This document shows positions 7,405-14,057 of a stretch of DNA of 20,323 nucleotides, in pieces. This stretch comes from Methylotenera sp. GTDB taxonomy: Bacteria > Pseudomonadota > Gammaproteobacteria > Burkholderiales > Methylophilaceae. Below the pieces are notes generated by a model. That model saw only the letters and a list, made by a program, of their open reading frames with translations. It had not been told where the DNA came from and searched no databases. The stretch lies in contig SXVG01000133.1 in the NCBI GenBank assembly GCA_005791685.1, forward strand, positions 1-20,323, read 5' to 3'. Each line of letters starts with the position of its first letter. Position 1 is the stretch's first letter. The position numbers and the translations under genes were made by a program.

Positions 7405-7424
7405 TGTCCCCAATTCTAGGGACA
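7405..7424. promoter_or_regulatory. Inverted repeat TGTCCC-N8-GGGACA upstream of the secretin gene
   Basis: An exact 6-bp inverted repeat (7405-7410 with 7419-7424) with an 8-bp AT-rich spacer, 78 bp before the secretin start. It could be an operator for the neighbouring response regulator. It could also be a small extragenic hairpin of the GGGACAG type often scattered in proteobacterial genomes. The sequence alone does not decide. Confidence 0.4.
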
Positions 7425-7501
7425 GACAGCCGCGCTATCGCCACCTACTATGCTTTAACTTGCACGCTAGCACAAGCGGCTTATCGTTAAAGATACATGC
7501 C

Positions 7502-9493
7502 ATGAAAAAATCCACTCGCCACCCAATTCAACCAGCCCCCATCAGCACGGCGGGGCTATTAATTAGTGCCATGTTAAGCGCTGGTTTAGCCCTGCCAAGC
7601 AGCGCAGCCGACTTGCCCCAAGCGCTTGCCGTAACCACGACCGATACGCACGCTAAAATCCCTAACAATACCGCCATGAACCCGGTGCGTTTAGCCATGC
7701 AATCGGGAGCGGATGCCTTGCTGGCTGGCGATGCTAAATTAGCCAATCACGAATTCAACCTAGCCATCGCTAGGGATTTAAAAAACCCATCCCTGCATGC
7801 GGCCAACGCCTTGGCTTATCAAATTCGTACGCGCGCAGGAGAACGCGATTTATTTGATTTAGCCGAAACCGGTTACCTGGTGGCACTAGAGCAACAACAC
7901 GATTTTCAACAGGCCGCAGTGCAATTAGCCCACCTCTACCTGGAAAACAAACGCTATGCGCAAGCACAGCGCGCGGCGGCCTACGCCTTAAAGTTGGCAT
8001 CAACCAATGTTGAGGCCTTGCATTTATTAGCCAGTGCATCCTATTCGCTAGGCGACGTTGAATTAGCGCTGTGGGCCATAGAGCAAGCTCGCGTCATCGC
8101 GCCTAATGATAAGTATGCCGCCAACATGCTGCCCGTCATTTATGGCGGAGCCGGATTGAATGATGAAGCCGAGGCTTTTATCAATGAAAACCAAACGCTG
8201 TGGAGTAGGCAAGGCAGCGAGCAACTTAAACATAGGCTGGATCAATGGAAAGTTGCCTATGCCACCGAGCAAGCCAAAATAGAAGACGCAAAAGGCGGCA
8301 ATGATGAAGCTGGAGCAAAAGCCAATGCCGACACACCTGCAATAGCCGACACGCAAGGGCCCTTGGTTTACGCCTGGTCAGATTGCGCGCAAGGATTGAC
8401 TGCGAATGCCGGCGCAACCCAAGCCAGCAGCAGTTCCAGCGACAATCAATCAAATGGGGTCACAAGGGTAGATGAAACCATGATACTGCCCAGCCTGCCT
8501 TCACCTTGCAAAGGCCGCGCCATGCCGCAAATGGCCATCATAGACGTGGTTATTTTGCGTACGAACGAACTCAATGCCAGCAGCACCGGCATCAATTTAC
8601 TGGAAAATCTGGCAGTGACCATACAACAAAGCTCCAATAAGGTCAGCACCTCGATAAACAGCGCCCCTTCCACCAGCATTGCCACTTTAACCACCAACAT
8701 AGGCTTAGGCACTTCCGCCGGGGGCGCCATCGCTTATTCATTAAACATTGCCAATGTCAGCGGCCAAACCACCGAGGTGGTGTCTAGACCTAGCTTGCAA
8801 GTGCTAGACAGGCAAGCGGCGCAGTTTTTCTCCGGTTCTAAAATATCCATAGGTCTGACCGGTGGCGTTAATAGCAGCAGCACATTGAGCGAAGTGAACG
8901 TGGGACTTAGCCTGTCGGTTACCCCCACCTTCATAGACGAGCAACAGATGTTGCTCAACGTCAGAGCTGCCCACACGTTTTTTGAGCCGGTAACCGGCAC
9001 CTCGACCTTTAACCAGTCCTTGCAAACCTCGCGCAATATGGTGGCGGCAGCGACAAAAATACGCCTTAACGAGACACTGGTGCTGTCTGGATTGACAGAA
9101 CGCGAAGCCATTAGCGGCACATCCGGCGTACCTGTATTAAAAGACATCCCCGGCGTGCAGTATTTATTTTCCAAAAGAACCGTACAAAACTTTAATAAAA
9201 CCGTGCTCATACTCATCACTCCAAGACGCATGGTAGCCTACGGTGAAACCTTGGATCAAGTGCAGGCTTTGGACCAAAAAGACCTGGAACCTAAGCTCAT
9301 GCAAGAAACCCGTCAGCGCGCCCTTAAAGAACTGGGTGGGCGATGGCCCAATCTTTACCACGCCATACGGCATATGTCACGCAGCGAACGTGCCTTCGGC
9401 GTTAGAGCCAAAGACATAGAGCTGGAAGATTGGAACAAGCCACAACGTATCCAGAAAATACTAAAAGAGGCAGTGGGTTCACTGTACTTATAG
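7502..9493 (+). CDS. Exported TPR protein with C-terminal secretin domain
   Basis: A predicted outer-membrane secretin of unusual build, 663 residues from the ATG at 7502. I choose that start because it opens a good signal peptide (MKKSTRHP..., hydrophobic core AGLLISAMLSAGLALP, cleavage near SSAAD). An in-frame ATG at 7334 would bury the signal. Residues about 64-235 are TPR-like helices (AANALAYQIRTRAG, EALHLLASASYSLGDVELAL). A low-complexity Ala/Ser linker with Cys295 follows, and Cys336 lies just before the secretin homology region. That region runs from about 342 (AIIDVVILRTNE, then GINLLENL) to 576. It includes SRPSLQVLDRQAAQFFSG, the IRLNETLVLSGLTER strand and GVPVLKDIPGVQYLFSKR, ending VLILITPRRM. 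The usual N0-N3 periplasmic domains are not recognisable. A helical tail of about 85 residues could bind a pilotin. No ATPase or platform gene is near. Confidence 0.85.
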   Translation: MKKSTRHPIQPAPISTAGLLISAMLSAGLALPSSAADLPQALAVTTTDTHAKIPNNTAMNPVRLAMQSGADALLAGDAKLANHEFNLAIARDLKNPSLHAANALAYQIRTRAGERDLFDLAETGYLVALEQQHDFQQAAVQLAHLYLENKRYAQAQRAAAYALKLASTNVEALHLLASASYSLGDVELALWAIEQARVIAPNDKYAANMLPVIYGGAGLNDEAEAFINENQTLWSRQGSEQLKHRLDQWKVAYATEQAKIEDAKGGNDEAGAKANADTPAIADTQGPLVYAWSDCAQGLTANAGATQASSSSSDNQSNGVTRVDETMILPSLPSPCKGRAMPQMAIIDVVILRTNELNASSTGINLLENLAVTIQQSSNKVSTSINSAPSTSIATLTTNIGLGTSAGGAIAYSLNIANVSGQTTEVVSRPSLQVLDRQAAQFFSGSKISIGLTGGVNSSSTLSEVNVGLSLSVTPTFIDEQQMLLNVRAAHTFFEPVTGTSTFNQSLQTSRNMVAAATKIRLNETLVLSGLTEREAISGTSGVPVLKDIPGVQYLFSKRTVQNFNKTVLILITPRRMVAYGETLDQVQALDQKDLEPKLMQETRQRALKELGGRWPNLYHAIRHMSRSERAFGVRAKDIELEDWNKPQRIQKILKEAVGSLYL

Positions 9494-9507
9494 CGCCCTA
9501 CCCTTAA

Positions 9508-9523
9508 TTCGCGCTACCGCGAA
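9508..9523 (+). other. Short hairpin between secretin gene and small exported gene
   Basis: TTCGCG (9508-9513) and CGCGAA (9518-9523) form a 6-bp stem with a CTAC loop, 15 bp after the secretin stop. No T-run follows, so it is not a classical terminator. It could be an mRNA-stabilising or partial attenuation structure that sets different levels for secretin and the small proteins downstream. Confidence 0.4.
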
Positions 9524-9549
9524 CGGGTCATAATAAAAAGGAAATATCC

Positions 9550-9810
9550 ATGAATAAACTTAATCGCACCCTCCTAGCCAGCTTAGCCTTGTGCGCCGTG
9601 ACATTCGCCCAAAACGTTGCTGCAGAAAACCAAGTCAAATCAAACGGAATGACTAAAAACCCCCCGCCGGTGAAGCCAATTAACGTTCCAAGCGCGCCTG
9701 CAAAAAACAAAATCAACAGCGCGCCAACACCCGAAGCAAAAACAGAACATTACACCCCATCAACTTCAATTTACTTTGAAACCGGCATTACCAACAAGGA
9801 TATAAAATGA
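9550..9810 (+). CDS. Small proline-rich exported protein, unknown function
   Basis: An 86-residue protein I do not recognise. A signal peptide is clear: MNKLNRTLLASLALCAVTFAQNVAA, with cleavage near Ala25. The Cys15 within the hydrophobic core is not in a lipobox (preceding residues LAL), so a lipoprotein is unlikely. The mature part of about 60 residues is rich in Pro, Lys, Asn and Thr, with PPPVKP, PSAPAKNK and SAPTPEAK, and looks disordered; it ends ETGITNKDIK. AAAAGGAAA lies seven bases before the ATG. The gene begins 56 bp after the secretin stop, and its stop overlaps the next start by 4 bp (ATGA at 9807-9810), so it belongs to the secretin operon. It might be a flexible linker or partner for the secretin or for the cysteine proteins; this is speculation. 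Confidence 0.75.
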   Translation: MNKLNRTLLASLALCAVTFAQNVAAENQVKSNGMTKNPPPVKPINVPSAPAKNKINSAPTPEAKTEHYTPSTSIYFETGITNKDIK

Positions 9811-10298
9811 AATTATCTGCAAAAAAATTAACGCTAACAATCGGCACAACCATGCTATTGGCCTTGGCCAATAGCCAAGCTTACGCCTCTCCTCGCCTGT
9901 GTGGCTACATCGCGGTGGATAACCCAAATAAATTAGGCATTTTGGCTGAGTTCAGTGATAACGATTCCTTGTATCACCAAAAATGCGACCAAGCCTTGGA
10001 TCAAGCATGGAATAAGATTCAATCTAACGCGCAACTTCAAGCGCAGAATTGGCGAAAAATCTACCGCAATAAATGTTACGACGTGGCCAAGCAAGGCTTC
10101 TTAAATCAAGGCGACGACGCTGATTTACTGTGCAATAACATGGACAGCGATAACGGCTACAAAATCACTAAAAAAGGCAGCGCAGGCTCTACCTTTGAAA
10201 AACAAGCTGGCTCTAATCCTAGCGGTGTCGGTGGCGTGGCCAACGACATTGATAATGGCGTTAACCAAGGCACTAAAGCAATAAAAAGTCTTTTCTAA
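9807..10298 (+). CDS. Exported four-cysteine protein, paralogue 1, unknown function
   Basis: A 163-residue protein of a family I do not recognise. A signal peptide (hydrophobic TLTIGTTMLLALANS, cleavage after AYA near residue 27) precedes a mature domain starting SPRLCGYIAVD. It has four cysteines at 32, 60, 90 and 109. Their spacing matches the next gene's product almost exactly, so two disulfides in the periplasm or outside are plausible. Shared landmarks are RLCG, YH-x2-C, QL-x-A, KC and GYK. After about residue 133 this copy has an extra Gly/Asn/Ser-rich tail ending TKAIKSLF that the paralogue lacks. Translation is coupled to the preceding gene by a 4-bp overlap, with AAGGAT upstream. The local sequence looks more AT-rich than the flanking housekeeping genes by partial hand count. 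Confidence 0.8.
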   Translation: MKLSAKKLTLTIGTTMLLALANSQAYASPRLCGYIAVDNPNKLGILAEFSDNDSLYHQKCDQALDQAWNKIQSNAQLQAQNWRKIYRNKCYDVAKQGFLNQGDDADLLCNNMDSDNGYKITKKGSAGSTFEKQAGSNPSGVGGVANDIDNGVNQGTKAIKSLF

Positions 10299-10328
10299 TC
10301 CCTCTCTATATAACTAAGGACACTTATT

Positions 10329-10724
10329 ATGAAAATAATCCATTACCCAGTATTAGCCATGCTCGCTTTAGGCGCATTAGCCCCTAGCCTAGCCCAAGCT
10401 CAATCGGGTTCACGTTTATGCGGTCACGTGGCCATAGACACACCGACCAAAATAGGCCTGCTTTTTGAAGCCAGAGACGATGATGCTAGCTACCACGAGG
10501 TATGCGCTAAAGCGATTAATGAAACCATGGATAAAATCAACGGCAATCCTCAACTTAAAGCGATGAAGTGGAAAACAATTGAACGCTTTAAATGTGAGGA
10601 AGTGGGCAACATGGGCTTTGTCAATGCAGGCGAAAGTCCTGACATATGCGACCGCATGCAAACAAAAAAAGGATACAAAGTGATGAAACAAGGTAAAGCC
10701 TACGCAACATACGAAATGCAATAA
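10329..10724 (+). CDS. Exported four-cysteine protein, paralogue 2, unknown function
   Basis: A 131-residue protein, a tandem paralogue of the preceding gene product (about 40% identity over ~104 aligned residues by my own count, one gap). The signal peptide MKIIHYPVLAMLALGALAPS with cleavage after AQA (near 25) is followed by SGSRLCGHVAID. Cysteines lie at 31, 59, 89 and 107. The gaps 28, 30 and 18 compare with 28, 30 and 19 in the first copy. It ends soon after GYKVMKQGKAYATYEMQ, without the tail of the first copy. CTAAGGACA sits about eight bases before the ATG, and the gene is 30 bp downstream of its paralogue. It is the last gene of the operon and is convergent with scpB, with a 59-bp gap in which I see no convincing terminator. 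Confidence 0.8.
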   Translation: MKIIHYPVLAMLALGALAPSLAQAQSGSRLCGHVAIDTPTKIGLLFEARDDDASYHEVCAKAINETMDKINGNPQLKAMKWKTIERFKCEEVGNMGFVNAGESPDICDRMQTKKGYKVMKQGKAYATYEMQ

Positions 10725-10783
10725 GGAAAAGCGCAGCCTGCAAACTTTTCATGCTTGCCTATCCTAATGGCATAAGCGCTTAA

Positions 10784-11347
10784 TTAGACGTCGGGGCTTG
10801 CAAACGGTATTTCTTGTTGGGCAAAATCGGCCATGGCCGGCAAATCAGCCAGTGCTTGCAAATTAAAATCGTCTAGAAAATGCTTGGTGGTGGCATACAA
10901 AGACGGTCGACCTGGCACCTCGCGTTGCCCCACCACGTCTATCCAATCGCGCTCTTGCAATTGGCGCAGGATATTCGGGTTCATGGTCACGCCGCGAATT
11001 TCTTCAATGTCGCCCCGTGTGACCGGTTGCCTATAGGCAATGATGGCCAGCGTCTCCATCACGGCACGCGAGTATTTAAGCTGGCGCTCTGGGTTTAATC
11101 GGGCTAAAAAAGGCGCAAATTCAGCACGCGCTTGAAAGCGGTAACCGGAGGCCACTTGCACCAATTCCATGCTGCGCGTTGCCCAATCTTGCTTCAATTC
11201 ATCGAGCAACATGCGCAAGCTGGCACGTTCTATGCGTTCGACAAATAGCCGCGTCATGTCGTCCAAGGACAAAGGCTGGTTAGCGGTTAATAAAGCCGCT
11301 TCTAACACCTGCTTCAAATCGGCAACGCTGTGCGGCGTATCACTCAT
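10784..11347 (-). CDS. scpB: Segregation and condensation protein B
   Basis: ScpB is the dimeric winged-helix kleisin-interacting subunit of the SMC-ScpAB condensin that organises and helps segregate the chromosome. The protein has 187 residues, normal for the family. The first winged helix starts LKQVLEAALLTANQPLSLDD (10-29). The family signature KYSRAVMETLAIIAYRQPVTRGDIEEIRGV covers about 90-119, followed by RDWIDVVGQREVPGRPSLYATT and the FLDDFNL tail. Its start overlaps the end of scpA by 8 bp, the usual coupled arrangement. It is the last gene of a six-gene minus-strand run. rluB, commonly next to scpB in related bacteria, is displaced by about 5.5 kb. Confidence 0.95.
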   Translation of the reverse strand: MSDTPHSVADLKQVLEAALLTANQPLSLDDMTRLFVERIERASLRMLLDELKQDWATRSMELVQVASGYRFQARAEFAPFLARLNPERQLKYSRAVMETLAIIAYRQPVTRGDIEEIRGVTMNPNILRQLQERDWIDVVGQREVPGRPSLYATTKHFLDDFNLQALADLPAMADFAQQEIPFASPDV

Positions 11348-12122
11348 GGCGATTGATCTGCAAATAAATGGGTGAAAACGCCGCTTGCTGGGTAATGCGT
11401 AACAAACCTTCTCTAGCCAATTCCAATATGGCTAAAAAGCACACCACCAATTTAGCGATGCCGTCCTGGGCGATGTCAAACATCTGCGAAAATTCCAGCC
11501 TAGGCTCCGTTTGTAAGCGCCGCAAAATAAGGCTCATGTGTTCACGCACGGACAGTTCGGCGCGACTGACTTTATGGTGTTTGAAGTGGCTGGCGCGTTT
11601 TAAGACATTGCGCCAGGCCTCGGTCAAATCGTCCAGGCTGACTTCGGGCGCTTGGGCCTGACTGATGTGCTGATAATAGGCACTGGCCACCGTGATACCA
11701 TCACCGACCTTGGCTAAATCATCCAAGTTTTCCGCGGCCAGTTTGATGGACTCGTATTCCATCAAGCGCCTAACCAAGTCGGCTCTTGGGTCTTGTTCGG
11801 TTTCGATTTCCACCGGCTTAGGTAGCAAATAACGGGATTTAATTTCGATCAACATGGCCGACATCAGTAAATAATCACCGGCCAACTCCAATTTAATCGA
11901 TCGCATTTTCTCCACATAGACCATGTACTGGCGGGTCAATTCCGCCATGGGAATGTCCAAAATGTCCAGATTGTGTTTGCGTATCAAATACAGCAACAAG
12001 TCTAAAGGGCCTTCGAAGGACTCCAGATAAACTTCCAACGCGTCGGGTGGAATGTAAAGGTTGTGCGGCAGCTCGGTAAAAGCTTCGCCTTTTATTTTTG
12101 CGTTAAGTGGGGCGTCTATCAC
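11340..12122 (-). CDS. scpA: Segregation and condensation protein A
   Basis: ScpA is the kleisin that bridges the two SMC heads and carries the ScpB dimer. The protein has 260 residues. The conserved SMC-neck-binding N-terminus is plain: YLESFEGPLDLLLYLIRKH (32-50), then LDILDIPMAELTRQYMVYVE and SIKLELAGDYLLMSAMLIEIKSRYLLP. The C-terminal winged helix near FSQMFDIAQDGIAKLVVCFLAILELAREG should contact the other SMC head. The start used is GTG at 12122; an out-of-frame ATG lies 8 bp upstream and no in-frame ATG is available nearby. It lies 23 bp after trpS and overlaps scpB by 8 bp. The call is firm; the exact start is moderately sure. Confidence 0.95.
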   Translation of the reverse strand: MIDAPLNAKIKGEAFTELPHNLYIPPDALEVYLESFEGPLDLLLYLIRKHNLDILDIPMAELTRQYMVYVEKMRSIKLELAGDYLLMSAMLIEIKSRYLLPKPVEIETEQDPRADLVRRLMEYESIKLAAENLDDLAKVGDGITVASAYYQHISQAQAPEVSLDDLTEAWRNVLKRASHFKHHKVSRAELSVREHMSLILRRLQTEPRLEFSQMFDIAQDGIAKLVVCFLAILELAREGLLRITQQAAFSPIYLQINRHE

Positions 12123-12145
12123 AATGGCATACGCTAAAGTTGGCG

Positions 12146-13348
12146 CTAACTGTAATTTAAACCCATGGCATCGCGCACATCGCGCATGGTCTCACGGGCT
12201 AATTTACGCGCTTTTTCACAGCCCTCAGCCACAATGTTTTTCACCAAGCTGGGGTCTTCGGCGTATTGCGCGGCGCGCGCTTGTATGGGTTTTAATTCCG
12301 CCAACACCCCCTCTATCACCGGGCCTTTGCATTCTATGCAGCCTATGGCGGCGGTTTTACAGCCTAATTGCGCCCAGTCCTGGGTGCTTGAGTCTGAATA
12401 GATTTGGTGCAACTGCCATACTGGGCATTTGACTGGATCACCCGGGTCGGTGCGACGGATGCGGGCTGGATCGGTGGGCATGGTTTTGATTTTCTTGGCC
12501 ACCGCATCGACGTCTTCACGCATGGAAATGGTGTTGTTGTAAGACTTGGACATTTTTTGACCGTCCAAGCCTGGCATTTTAGAAGCCGGAGTCAATTTGT
12601 AATCGGGCTCGAGCAAGATCATTTTGCCGCCGCCCTCTAAATAGCCTAGCAAACGCTCTTTATCGCCCATGCTCATGCCTTGCTGCTCTTCTATCATGGC
12701 CCGTGCCGCGTCCAATGCCTCTTCGTCACCGCTTTGTTGGTAGGCGTTACGCATTTCTTCGTACAAAGCCGCGCGCTTATTACCCAGCTTTTTAATGGCG
12801 GCTTCGGCTTTTTCTTCAAAGCCTTTTTCTTTGCCGTAGATGTGGTTAAAGCGACGGGCAATCTCGCGGGTGAATTCGATGTGGGGAATTTGGTCTTCGC
12901 CGACCGGCACTTGAGTGGCTTTGTAAATCAAGATGTCCGCACTTTGCAACAAGGGGTAGCCCAAAAAGCCATAGGTAGACAAATCTTTGCTGCTTAATTT
13001 CTCTTGCTGATCTTTATAGGTGGGCACGCGTTCCAACCAACTCAAGGGCGTAATCATGGACAACAAAGTATGCAATTCAGCGTGCTCTGGCACCCGTGAC
13101 TGAATGAATATGGTGGCGCTGGCTGGATCGACACCGGCTGCCAACCAATCAATCACCATTTCCCAAACGCTTTCTTCTATGATTTCTGGGCTATCGTAAT
13201 GGGTGGTTAAGGCATGCCAATCGGCGACAAAGAACAAGCATTCATGCTCGTGTTGCAACTTAAGCCAGTTTTTGAGTACGCCGTTGTAATGCCCTAAATG
13301 CAGATTGCCGGTAGGACGCATGCCAGATAAAACACGTTCGATTGCCAT
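12146..13348 (-). CDS. trpS: Tryptophanyl-tRNA synthetase
   Basis: A class Ic aminoacyl-tRNA synthetase that charges tRNA-Trp. The protein has 400 residues. It has the HIGH-type motif HLGH (17-20) in RPTGNLHLGHYNGVL, VADWHALTTHY (41-51) of the active site, PVGEDQIPHIEFTREIARRFN (148-168) and the KMSKS loop at 265-269 in LDGQKMSKSYNNT. It is some 65 residues longer than E. coli TrpS. The extra sequence lies mainly between about 175 and 250 (KGFEEKAEAAIKKLG through LLGYLEGGGKMILLEPDY), just before KMSKS. I recall similar longer forms in betaproteobacteria. The ATG at 13348 gives a normal N-terminus. It lies 49 bp after the M50 protease gene and 23 bp before scpA. Confidence 0.96.
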   Translation of the reverse strand: MAIERVLSGMRPTGNLHLGHYNGVLKNWLKLQHEHECLFFVADWHALTTHYDSPEIIEESVWEMVIDWLAAGVDPASATIFIQSRVPEHAELHTLLSMITPLSWLERVPTYKDQQEKLSSKDLSTYGFLGYPLLQSADILIYKATQVPVGEDQIPHIEFTREIARRFNHIYGKEKGFEEKAEAAIKKLGNKRAALYEEMRNAYQQSGDEEALDAARAMIEEQQGMSMGDKERLLGYLEGGGKMILLEPDYKLTPASKMPGLDGQKMSKSYNNTISMREDVDAVAKKIKTMPTDPARIRRTDPGDPVKCPVWQLHQIYSDSSTQDWAQLGCKTAAIGCIECKGPVIEGVLAELKPIQARAAQYAEDPSLVKNIVAEGCEKARKLARETMRDVRDAMGLNYS

Positions 13349-13397
13349 TGGATGAAAAACCTTAAATTGAGTCAGCGCTTATTATACAAACAAGCCT

Positions 13398-14033
13398 TTA
13401 GATTAAGCTATTTATTAAGCCATAAACCGCATTTATAAATGGGTCTAGGATTTGGCTCAACACCCCAGTAAACAATAACACCAACAAAATAATGAAGCCA
13501 AATCGCTCTATTTGAGCAAACGGCCGGGCTAAATGCATGGGTAACAGGCTCACGGCGATACGCCCACCGTCTAACGGTGGCAAGGGGAATAAATTCAACA
13601 CCATCAACACGATGTTAATGCCCACCCCAGCTTTAGCCATTAAGGCCAGTGGGTAAGCCATAAATTCTGGCGCATGCCCAGCAAATTTAAGCAGCAAGGC
13701 CCAAAACACTGCCATGACAAAATTAGACGCGGGGCCGGCGGCGGCCACCCACAACATGTCTTTTTTGGGATGGCGCAAGCGGCTGAAATTAACCGGCACC
13801 GGCTTGGCCCAACCGAATAAAATGCCGCCCAATAGTATGGTTATGGCCGGCAATAAGATGGTGCCAAACGGGTCAATGTGCTTAAGTGGATTTAAGCTGA
13901 TGCGACCGGCTTGGTAGGCGGTCATGTCGCCAAAATACTTAGCCGCATAGCCGTGTGCGGCTTCGTGCACGGTGATGGCAAAAATCACCGGTGGCGCGTA
14001 AATAATAATTTTCTGTAGGAGGGACAATTCCAT
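13398..14033 (-). CDS. Site-2 protease family (M50) membrane metalloprotease
   Basis: A short intramembrane zinc metalloprotease-like protein. I start it at the ATG at 14033 (MELSLLQK..., 211 residues), the N-terminus usual for this subfamily. It has GAAAG eight bases upstream, while an in-frame TTG would add five residues. The zinc motif HEAAH is in membrane helix 1 (residues 23-27, ITVHEAAHGYAAKYFG), and the third ligand Asp155 is in LNLFPLPPLDGGRI. Four to five further hydrophobic segments follow, and the AAAGPASNF segment typical of the family is present. No PDZ domain is present, so it is not RseP. Relatives of this kind are common between yrdC/yciO-type genes and trpS in betaproteobacteria. 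The substrate is unknown. Confidence 0.9.
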   Translation of the reverse strand: MELSLLQKIIIYAPPVIFAITVHEAAHGYAAKYFGDMTAYQAGRISLNPLKHIDPFGTILLPAITILLGGILFGWAKPVPVNFSRLRHPKKDMLWVAAAGPASNFVMAVFWALLLKFAGHAPEFMAYPLALMAKAGVGINIVLMVLNLFPLPPLDGGRIAVSLLPMHLARPFAQIERFGFIILLVLLFTGVLSQILDPFINAVYGLINSLI

Positions 14034-14057
14034 TTCAATCGCTTTCAATAAAATGGC

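Noticed and set aside
7334..7501. N-terminal extension of the secretin protein from an ATG at 7334
   Set aside because: It would bury a good signal peptide 56 residues inside and cover both intergenic inverted repeats. The ATG at 7502 is better.
8734..9231. 165-codon minus-strand open frame opposite the secretin domain
   Set aside because: The plus strand has a complete secretin core here; the antisense frame shows no motif or ribosome-binding site.
9550..9624. Lipoprotein signal in the small proline-rich protein
   Set aside because: Cys15 is preceded by Leu-Ala-Leu, so the -1 position is not Gly, Ala or Ser, and a signal peptidase I site follows.
10729..10781. Terminator between the last four-Cys gene and scpB
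   Set aside because: AAGCGC and GCGCTT pair only across a loop of about 41 bases with no T-run, so the structure is not convincing.
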